Assembly: GCF_021654115.1 (NCBI RefSeq)
Contig: NZ_JAIWJF010000005.1
Span: 62,001 to 126,000 of the forward strand
DNA length: 64,000 nucleotides
Source of the DNA: Furfurilactobacillus milii
GTDB lineage: Bacteria; Bacillota; Bacilli; Lactobacillales; Lactobacillaceae
Direction: 5' to 3'
In this document: positions 55,476 to 64,000 of the stretch, piece by piece
Position numbering within the stretch: position 1 is the first letter of the stretch
Layout of the letters: each line of letters begins with the position of its first letter
Made by a program: the position numbers and the translations under genes
The notes under the pieces: model-generated
Seen by the model: only the letters and a program-made list of their open reading frames with translations
Database searches by the model: none
What the model was told of the DNA's origin: nothing

Positions 55476-56396
55476 ATGAAACCAAAAGTATTTCTTGAAT
55501 TTGTTGAATTTCAATCATTAGTTGCCAGTGTGTTGCCATTTACGTTAGGGCTACTGTACGTTTGGTATAACTACCACGCCTTTAATCTCTTGCATAGTGT
55601 GCTTTTTTTTATCGTTATCGAGCTGATGCACATGGCCGTAAATGCCAATGACAATACTCAGGATTTCGTGCACGCAAAGGACGAGAAGACGTTTAAACAA
55701 CTAACAAACGTCGTGGGTCACTATCACATTTCGCTTCGGCTGGCGATTACGGTTATTGTGAGCTTGTCTGCTGGCGCTGCGATTATCGGTCTTGGCTTGC
55801 TGAAATTGACGTGGGGCTCAAGTAGTTGGATTTTCTTGGGGATGGGGATTATTGGCTTCCTAGTTGGCTATTTTTACGCTGGCGGACCGCTCCCAATTTC
55901 GAATACGCCGTTTGGAGAGCTTTTTTCTGGTATCACCATGGGATATGTGATCATGTTGGCAGCTGTTTATGTTAATTTAGCGCCGGCTCGACAATTGTCA
56001 TGGTCCCTAGCTGGCAACGTTTTACTGGCATCAGGACTGGCTGTGTTTGCCATTGGTAATTTAATGTTGGCCAACAATCTGTGTGATTACGAAGAAGATA
56101 AACTAAATGAGCGCCGGACAATCGTGGTTTTGCTGGGGCAACGCGTTATGTTGTGGGCATGGAATATTGGCTATGCGTTGGGATATGTTTGCATGGTTGC
56201 TGCTGTGCTAGTCGGTACGTTACCTAAACTGACATTATTAGCGTTATTAATTGTGCCGGTCGTCATCAAAAACAACCGACAGTTTGGCGCTGTGATGGTT
56301 AAATCAAAAAGTTTTGTATTGGCGGTTAAGAATTGTATTCTCATCACAATTTCGTTTGCTTTAGCGATGGGGATTGGCATTATCTTTCATCTATAA
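55476..56396 (+). CDS. menA: 1,4-dihydroxy-2-naphthoate polyprenyltransferase
   Basis: UbiA-family membrane enzyme that joins dihydroxynaphthoate and a polyprenyl tail to give demethylmenaquinone, 306 residues, about nine membrane segments. The two aspartate-rich motifs are NDNTQDFVHAKD (near residue 56) and NNLCDYEEDKLNERR (near residue 208). Start ATG after GAGGGG. No other men genes are in the window, so precursor may come from elsewhere in the genome or from the medium. It fits with the bd oxidase 11 kb to the left. Confidence 0.92.
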   Translation: MKPKVFLEFVEFQSLVASVLPFTLGLLYVWYNYHAFNLLHSVLFFIVIELMHMAVNANDNTQDFVHAKDEKTFKQLTNVVGHYHISLRLAITVIVSLSAGAAIIGLGLLKLTWGSSSWIFLGMGIIGFLVGYFYAGGPLPISNTPFGELFSGITMGYVIMLAAVYVNLAPARQLSWSLAGNVLLASGLAVFAIGNLMLANNLCDYEEDKLNERRTIVVLLGQRVMLWAWNIGYALGYVCMVAAVLVGTLPKLTLLALLIVPVVIKNNRQFGAVMVKSKSFVLAVKNCILITISFALAMGIGIIFHL

Positions 56397-56571
56397 CTGA
56401 ATGATTGAAACTTTAGCATTGAGACAAATAACCGCGTAGGTGTTGGTTGTCAGCCGTACAATCTAAAAGTCATTAATTTTTTCTTAGCCACGTCGCTAAA
56501 GTTAGCACGGACCATCAACTTTGTGATTTAATGAAAATTAAACGCAATTAACAGAGTAAAGGACGGTTGGT

Positions 56572-57255
56572 GTGGCAAAAAAGCGACGAAAAATTAATTG
56601 GCGTCGTCGACTGAAGCGCTTTAGGCGAACACTAAAGGGCTTTTTTGTCTATCGCGGTCATTTGCGTTGGTTCAACACATTGTTAACGGCACTGACGATT
56701 TTGATTATCGCGTTAGCGTTTGGTGGCGTTGGCAAACGGGTGTTAGTGCCTGCTGGACAATCTTCACAGATTGACGGGACGGCAAAACAGCATCGGCAAT
56801 TCATTAACCAAGTAGCACCGTATGCGCAACAACTGCAACAACGGACTCATGTGCTGGCCAGTTTACAAATTGCCCAAGCAATCCTTGAATCCGATTGGGG
56901 CGAATCGACGTTAGCCAGCCAATATCATAATTATTTTGGTGTTAAGGCAGGACAGGATGAACCGGGGGTTGTCTTAAGCACGTTAGAGTATGTTAATGAC
57001 CACTATGAAACAGTTAATGCTCGGTTTAGAACGTATCCTAACTGGCAAGCATCGTTTGCAGCGCACGCGCAGCTGTTTGTTAATGGCGTCGATTGGAATC
57101 CAAACAAATATAGCGACGTTCTTGCTGCTACAGATTATCGCTCGGGCGCCGCAGCCTTGCAAAAGGACGGGTACGCAACGGATCCAGGATATACTAGCAA
57201 AATAGTTACAATTATTGAAAAATATCATTTAAATCGTTTTGATCAATCTAATTGA
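56572..57255 (+). CDS. GH73 endo-beta-N-acetylglucosaminidase
   Basis: Peptidoglycan hydrolase of 227 residues. A strongly basic N-terminus (KKRRKINWRRRLKRFRR) precedes one hydrophobic segment at about 38-60, so the protein is a membrane-anchored or signal-peptide-bearing wall enzyme. The catalytic domain starts near residue 95 with the general acid E106 in QAILESDWGESTLA and continues with YHNYFGVKA, typical of the FlgJ/LytG group. No wall-binding repeats are present. GTG start with a weak AAAGGA. It probably cuts the glycan chain during growth or separation. Confidence 0.9.
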   Translation: MAKKRRKINWRRRLKRFRRTLKGFFVYRGHLRWFNTLLTALTILIIALAFGGVGKRVLVPAGQSSQIDGTAKQHRQFINQVAPYAQQLQQRTHVLASLQIAQAILESDWGESTLASQYHNYFGVKAGQDEPGVVLSTLEYVNDHYETVNARFRTYPNWQASFAAHAQLFVNGVDWNPNKYSDVLAATDYRSGAAALQKDGYATDPGYTSKIVTIIEKYHLNRFDQSN

Positions 57256-57279
57256 TTGTGCACTTATCAGGCGAACAAC

Positions 57280-57308
57280 TTGTCATTCTGGGCCGGTTCA
57301 CCTACACT
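57280..57308 (+). promoter_or_regulatory. Promoter of the PurK-like gene
   Basis: TTGTCA (57280-57285) and TACACT (57303-57308), 17 bases apart, 50 bases before the start codon. Confidence 0.72.
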
Positions 57309-57358
57309 AGGTGCATTAATAATCAAAAATTTGAATTAGATACAGAGGAGACTGTGCC

Positions 57359-58549
57359 GTGACGGGAAATGTTTTATACCCTGGTGATACGCTGGGCATT
57401 ATTGGAAATAGTTCAAACGGACCATTATTAGTAAATGCAGCCCGCCGTGTAGGGCTCAATGTGGCCGCCTACACCTCAGAAACCAACAGTGAAATCGCAA
57501 GTCTGGCTGACGCAGTGTTCACCGGCGCGTTTGACAACAAGCAACGTTTACAGGCGTTTGCAGAAAATTGTGATGTGGTCACTTACGAGTCTGAACATGT
57601 GCCCAGTGAGGTGATTGCGTTTATCGCCCAGTTTACAAAAGTGCCACAGGGATCTGACACTTTGGCGATGATGCAGGATAGATCGCTAGAACGCGCTTTT
57701 TTTGAAGGACTCAACATCAATATCCCACCATATGCCACGATTATTGAACTGGATGACATTTACGCTTCGGCAGCTTCAATCGGTTATCCGGCCGTGTTGA
57801 AGCCAATGCAAAAGGGAATTGAACAAGAACAGCAGTTAACCATTCGTTCACAGGCCGATGTGCCGTTGGCCGCAGATATGTTGCAGCATGGCCCGCATAT
57901 TTTGGAGGCTACAATTCCTAATGCTCAGGAAATTTCTGTGTTGGTGGTCAAGGGCTATCCACAAGAAAATGAACTGGCTGATCAGATCCGGCTGTTTCCA
58001 ATTGTTGAAACCAATTATCAACAAGGACGTTTGATGCGCGCAATTGCGCCAGCACGAATTTCGGACGATATTAATGATGAGATTAAACGGATTACACAAA
58101 CGGTCGCCCACAATGTTGATTACTATGGTGTGTTTCAGTTAAGCTTTATGATTACGGACACAGGCAACCTCTTTCTCCGTGATTTAACGCCGGCGATGGA
58201 TCGGTCCGGCTTAGTGTTTGACAAGGCGGCTAACATCACGATGTTTGAAGCGCATTTGCATGCAATCGCCGGCTTACCATTGGCCATTCCGAAGCAATAC
58301 ATGGCTACGGTTCTGGCATCCTTTGATGATGAACAACTCAATGCCATTCGCACACAGTGGATTATCAAATCTAATTGGGAATTTGTGTTCTACCATAAAA
58401 GTGGTCGGTTGATTTCCCCTGCCGCGGGGCATGTGTTGATTCAAGCTTCAACAGTTCAAGATGCTTTGAATCAGTTGTCGGCAACGACGATTTGGGATCC
58501 TGCACGGCCAGTGGCGCCGGCGCCGAGTCGGTTGGACAAAAATAAATAA
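57359..58549 (+). CDS. PurK-like ATP-grasp protein with altered active site
   Basis: 396 residues related to N5-carboxyaminoimidazole ribonucleotide synthase (PurK). The family frame is clear: an N-terminal LGIIGNSSNGPLL, the ATP-grasp centre with GYPAVLKPMQKG, LEATIPNAQEISVLVV, IAPARISDDI and the C-terminal AHLHAIAGLPL. The signature segments are changed. Where PurK has a glycine-rich GGYDGKGQ loop, this protein has KGIEQEQQ. Where PurK has NE-APRxHNSGH, this one has RDLTPAMDRSGL. No purE is adjacent. It may have lost PurK activity or gained another carboxylate-amine ligase role. GTG start after GAGGAG. Confidence 0.75.
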   Translation: MTGNVLYPGDTLGIIGNSSNGPLLVNAARRVGLNVAAYTSETNSEIASLADAVFTGAFDNKQRLQAFAENCDVVTYESEHVPSEVIAFIAQFTKVPQGSDTLAMMQDRSLERAFFEGLNINIPPYATIIELDDIYASAASIGYPAVLKPMQKGIEQEQQLTIRSQADVPLAADMLQHGPHILEATIPNAQEISVLVVKGYPQENELADQIRLFPIVETNYQQGRLMRAIAPARISDDINDEIKRITQTVAHNVDYYGVFQLSFMITDTGNLFLRDLTPAMDRSGLVFDKAANITMFEAHLHAIAGLPLAIPKQYMATVLASFDDEQLNAIRTQWIIKSNWEFVFYHKSGRLISPAAGHVLIQASTVQDALNQLSATTIWDPARPVAPAPSRLDKNK

Positions 58550-58563
58550 ATATTTCTGATTAG

Positions 58564-58612
58564 AATGACCGTTTGTGAGTAGGAAAATCTTGCAAGTGGT
58601 CGTTTTTATTTT
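58564..58612 (+). terminator. Terminator of the PurK-like gene
   Basis: AATGACCGTTTGTGAG pairs with CTTGCAAGTGGTCGTT with several G-U pairs on the plus strand, followed by TTTATTTT. The TATACT at 58657-58662 probably serves as -10 for pcrA, with a weak -35. Confidence 0.7.
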
Positions 58613-58700
58613 CAAAACATACGTTCGATATGATGGTGTGACGCTGTCGATTTTGGTATACTTGAACTACTGAATTTTTACGAGAGGAAGGCACATTTTC

Positions 58701-61004
58701 GTGAGCGCAACCACATTATTAGCAGGACTAAACGACAAGCAGCAGGAAGCTGTTCAGACAACGGAGGGGCCATTATTGATCATGGCTGGTGCCGGATCAG
58801 GGAAAACCCGAGTGCTGACACATCGTGTTGCTTATTTGATCGAAGAAAAAGACGTTAAGCCGTGGCATGTGCTGGCGATTACGTTTACCAATAAAGCTGC
58901 TCGCGAAATGCGTGAACGAGTGGCTAAGCTTTTAGGCGAAAGTGGAGAAGATGTTTGGGTTTCCACATTCCATGCCCTGTGTGTCCGAGTATTGCGTCGA
59001 GACATCGACCGAATTGGGTTTAACCGCGCATTCACCATCACTGACACTAGTGAGCAACGGACGTTGGTTAAACGAATTTTGCGAGAACAGAATATCGATC
59101 CTAAAAAGTATGATCCGCGTTCACTGTTGGCCGCAATTTCAAATGCCAAAAATGATCTACAAACGCCAGCTGACTATGCAAAAACGGCGAATACACCGTT
59201 TGAGCAAATTACAGCAACGGTTTACGAAGATTATCAACGTGAACTCAAGGCCAATCAGGCGCTTGATTTTGATGATTTGATTATGCTTACGATTGAGTTA
59301 TTTGATAAGGCGCCTGATGTGCTGGAAGGCTATCAACGCCGGTTCGAATACATTCATGTGGATGAGTATCAGGACACCAATAATGCCCAGTACAAGTTGG
59401 TCAGCATGTTAGCGGCTAAGTCACACAATTTGTGTGTTGTTGGGGATGCTGATCAGAGTATTTATGGTTGGCGTGGCGCCAACATGAACAACATTCTGGA
59501 TTTTGAAAAGGATTATCCAGAGGCGCAAACCGTTATGTTGGAACAAAATTACCGTTCAACACAAACCATTTTAAACGCCGCCAATGAAGTGATCGAAAAT
59601 AATGTTATTCGTCGGAAAAAGAATTTGTGGACGGATAATGGTAGTGGGGAAAAGATTTCTTATTACCGCGCACAAAGCGAACGTGATGAAGCGCATTTTG
59701 TGGTGGCTCAAATCGAGACACAAATGCGGGAAAATCACCGGGACTACGGTGATTTTGCTATTCTGTACCGGACTAATGCCCAATCGCGGACTATTGAAGA
59801 TGCGTTGGTTAAAAGCAATATTCCTTATAACATGGTTGGTGGACATAAATTCTACGACCGGAAGGAAATTCGCGATGTATTGGCCTATTTAACATTGATT
59901 GTCAATCCACAAGATGACATGAGTTTCGAACGAATCATCAATGAACCTAAACGTGGTCTCGGCAGTGGCTCAGTTGAAAAATTGCGCGAATTTGCAAATT
60001 TCAACAATTGGAGTTTGCTGGAAGCAGCACAGAACGTTACGATGGCAAACAATGTCCCAAGCCGCGCACGGAACAGTTTTGATGAGTTTGGCCAGATGAT
60101 GGCTGAACTGACCAAAATGCGTGAATTTGTTTCAGTTACGGACTTGACGGAACAATTGCTAGATAAAACTGGTTATTTACCAGCACTTAAGGCGACCCAT
60201 TCACTAGAGGATGAGGCCCGTGTTGAAAACTTGCAGGAATTTCTGTCAGTTACAAAACAGTTTGATGATTCCTATGAACCAACAACCGCTGCGCCGACTG
60301 ACGTTGAAGCAGCTGATCAACCCGTACCTGAAGGTAGCGGTGACAAGTTTGTTGATTTTCTTGCGGATTTGGCCCTTGTTTCGGACTTGGACGACGTCGA
60401 TGAAGAAAACGATCAAAATGTCACGTTAATGACATTACATGCTGCCAAAGGACTTGAATTTCCGGTTGTCTTTTTGATGGGACTTGAAGAAGGTATCTTC
60501 CCACTTTCTCGTTCTGTCATGGATGAGGATGAATTGGAAGAAGAACGGCGGTTGGCTTATGTTGGGATTACGCGTGCTAAACAAAAATTGTACATGACGA
60601 ATGCATTTTCACGCCTATTGTATGGTCGCGTGCAAAATAACCCAGCGTCACGCTTTGTGGAAGAAATTAATCCGGATTTGATTCAGAGTGAAAATCATAG
60701 TGCCGGCAGTTTAACAGCCGGAGGGCCGAAAACACCGTTTGATAGACGCACAGAATCCGCTTTGTCCACCACTTATAAACGCAAACCAGTTGGCACCAAG
60801 TCGACAAAGGTTGAGCGGTCACAGGGAACGGGGGCTGACCAAGTTAGTTGGGCTGCCGGCGATAAGGTGACTCATAAGAAGTGGGGTGAAGGCACCGTTG
60901 TGAAGGTTAACGGTCAGGGTGAGGATGCTGAATTAGATATTGCTTTCCCAGAGCAAGGCATTAAACGGTTACTGGCAGCTTTTGCACCAATTACAAAGGC
61001 TTAA
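58701..61004 (+). CDS. pcrA: ATP-dependent DNA helicase PcrA
   Basis: Superfamily 1A 3'-5' helicase of the UvrD/PcrA type, 767 residues, essential in Gram-positive bacteria for repair, for clearing of RecA and stalled polymerase, and for rolling-circle plasmid replication. Walker A AGAGSGKT (29-36), motif II DEYQDTN, motif III GDADQSIYGWRGA, motif V TLHAAKGLEFPVV and motif VI RRLAYVGITRA are intact. The C-terminal Tudor-like domain that binds RNA polymerase (WAAGDKVTHKKWGEG) is present. GTG start after GAGGAAGG. Followed by ligA in the standard order. Confidence 0.98.
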   Translation: MSATTLLAGLNDKQQEAVQTTEGPLLIMAGAGSGKTRVLTHRVAYLIEEKDVKPWHVLAITFTNKAAREMRERVAKLLGESGEDVWVSTFHALCVRVLRRDIDRIGFNRAFTITDTSEQRTLVKRILREQNIDPKKYDPRSLLAAISNAKNDLQTPADYAKTANTPFEQITATVYEDYQRELKANQALDFDDLIMLTIELFDKAPDVLEGYQRRFEYIHVDEYQDTNNAQYKLVSMLAAKSHNLCVVGDADQSIYGWRGANMNNILDFEKDYPEAQTVMLEQNYRSTQTILNAANEVIENNVIRRKKNLWTDNGSGEKISYYRAQSERDEAHFVVAQIETQMRENHRDYGDFAILYRTNAQSRTIEDALVKSNIPYNMVGGHKFYDRKEIRDVLAYLTLIVNPQDDMSFERIINEPKRGLGSGSVEKLREFANFNNWSLLEAAQNVTMANNVPSRARNSFDEFGQMMAELTKMREFVSVTDLTEQLLDKTGYLPALKATHSLEDEARVENLQEFLSVTKQFDDSYEPTTAAPTDVEAADQPVPEGSGDKFVDFLADLALVSDLDDVDEENDQNVTLMTLHAAKGLEFPVVFLMGLEEGIFPLSRSVMDEDELEEERRLAYVGITRAKQKLYMTNAFSRLLYGRVQNNPASRFVEEINPDLIQSENHSAGSLTAGGPKTPFDRRTESALSTTYKRKPVGTKSTKVERSQGTGADQVSWAAGDKVTHKKWGEGTVVKVNGQGEDAELDIAFPEQGIKRLLAAFAPITKA

Positions 61005-61093
61005 TTCACTGTTTAGTTGAGAGTTAATCAAGGGTTTTAGTGAGTTTGGCATCTGTGTCTAGATGCACACGCAAATCGAGAGAGGAGTGTTAA

Positions 61094-63133
<2,040 letters not shown>

Positions 63134-63191
63134 CAGTACAGACTAGCTTGACCTGTTTGTATTGATCCCAGCAGGGAGGATTTGGATTAAG

Positions 63192-64000
63192 GTGAAAAAG
63201 TTTCGTATTGTGGCCGCATTGTTATCTACCATGATGTTATTGGCAGCCTGTGGTAACCTCGACAGCACATCAAGTAGTTCGACAACACCGACTACCAGTA
63301 AAAAGAAGGTTCAAACAACTGGTCAAACCAACAGCAATAATTATCAAGGGGTAATCAAGGATGGACATTATTTGACGAGTGCTGCCCGTGGTGTCACCAA
63401 TGATCAAGACAATAACACCATGAACCTGAAGAGTTTTGAAAGTGGCTTATTAAATGTCTCTAAGAAGGAATTTAAGCCAAGTAAGTATATTTTTCAGGAA
63501 GGTCAGTATTTGTCTACGTCAACTGTTCAAAAATGGGTTGAGCGTAAGTCAAACGATAATCCTACGGGATTAAACCCTGTTGATAACGGTCAAAAGGATG
63601 CAAATAAACGGAATCCGCTGTATTTACAGACTATTGAAGAACAGGACTACATGACGCAGGATGGCGATAATTTATCCTTGTCTGGAATGACCATCGGAAT
63701 CGGTTTAAATTCCGTTGATTACTACACCAAGGAAAAATATGGTGCTCAGTATTCAACAAATATTTCCGATGAGCAAATGACGACTCAGGGCCGTGCAATT
63801 GCAGCAGAAGTATTAAAACGCGTGCGTGCGACTAAGGGCGTTGGCAAAGATGTGCCAATTGTGATTGCTTTGTACAAGCAGGCTTCTGATGACAGTTTGG
63901 TTGGTGGCACGTTCTTCTCATATAGTGTTAATGACGGGAACAATATCAGTTCCTGGCAGAACATCAATCAACGCAACGTGGTCTTCCCGTCTGCTGGTGG
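63192..64000 (+). CDS. camS: CamS family lipoprotein, 5' part
   Basis: Sex-pheromone lipoprotein precursor family (CamS), cut by the right window edge after about 269 codons. GTG start, with GGGAGG 12 bases upstream. The lipoprotein signal peptide ends in the lipobox LLAAC near residues 17-21, so the mature protein is anchored by lipidated Cys outside the membrane. A Ser/Thr-rich linker follows, then the family core (HYLTSAARGVTND, GMTIGIGLNSVDYY). In enterococci the signal peptide of the CamS precursor yields the cAM373 pheromone; no such use is shown here. Order pcrA-ligA-camS is conserved in Firmicutes. Confidence 0.93.
   Translation, partial: MKKFRIVAALLSTMMLLAACGNLDSTSSSSTTPTTSKKKVQTTGQTNSNNYQGVIKDGHYLTSAARGVTNDQDNNTMNLKSFESGLLNVSKKEFKPSKYIFQEGQYLSTSTVQKWVERKSNDNPTGLNPVDNGQKDANKRNPLYLQTIEEQDYMTQDGDNLSLSGMTIGIGLNSVDYYTKEKYGAQYSTNISDEQMTTQGRAIAAEVLKRVRATKGVGKDVPIVIALYKQASDDSLVGGTFFSYSVNDGNNISSWQNINQRNVVFPSAG

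Overview
The window comes from a member of the Lactobacillaceae (Firmicutes). This is inferred from the gene order rpoB-rpoC / rpsL-rpsG-fusA / full S10-spc-alpha ribosomal cluster / ecfA1-ecfA2-ecfT-truA / rplM-rpsI, from strong GGAGG ribosome binding sites with frequent GTG and TTG starts, from a C69 dipeptidase (PepD), from a cydABCD respiratory locus, and from pcrA-ligA-camS. Base composition looks moderate, except for an AT-rich pocket at about 33.5-36.0 kb. The genus cannot be fixed from the sequence alone. No rRNA, tRNA, CRISPR array, transposase or prophage was seen.

Layout. 1-4.84 kb: 3' end of rpoB, then rpoC and a terminator. 4.98-5.15 kb: structured RNA element, copy A. 5.2-8.1 kb, minus strand: arsR-oleate hydratase operon and a prepilin peptidase. 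8.2-11.56 kb: str operon (rpsL, rpsG, fusA). 11.6-13.7 kb, minus strand: dipeptidase PepD and a nicotinamidase-like hydrolase. 13.87-28.3 kb: ribosomal protein superoperon with secY, adk, infA and rpoA, with visible promoters before rpsJ and infA. 28.5-33.4 kb: a membrane-anchored protein of unknown function coupled to the ECF transporter module, truA, and rplM-rpsI with a short leader hairpin. 33.5-36.0 kb: AT-rich accessory pocket with two divergent small HTH regulators, a palindromic operator, a 16-codon mini-ORF and two uncharacterised membrane proteins. 36.2-42.1 kb: an FtsX-type ABC exporter, an amino-acid permease and a 2-hydroxyacid dehydrogenase. 42.2-48.9 kb: cydAB, structured RNA copy B, cydDC. 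49-52 kb: MoxR ATPase plus VWA/metallopeptidase operon. 52-56.4 kb: GT-C membrane glycosyltransferase, polyprenyl diphosphate synthase and MenA. 56.5-64 kb: GH73 glucosaminidase, a PurK-like ATP-grasp protein with altered active-site motifs, pcrA, ligA and the start of camS.

How the parts work together. Most of the window is the transcription and translation core. The cyd genes (bd oxidase and its assembly ABC exporter) and the menaquinone tail and prenylation genes suggest conditional respiration. A near-consensus cre site at the cydA start and another over the -35 of arsR-ohyA suggest CcpA control of both.

The most unusual item is a pair of intergenic elements (4978-5151 and 45020-45178). 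They share conserved sequence blocks and a multibranched fold. Several helices differ in sequence between the two copies but keep their pairing. Wobble-pair polarity mostly favours the plus strand. I cannot match them to an RNA family I know.
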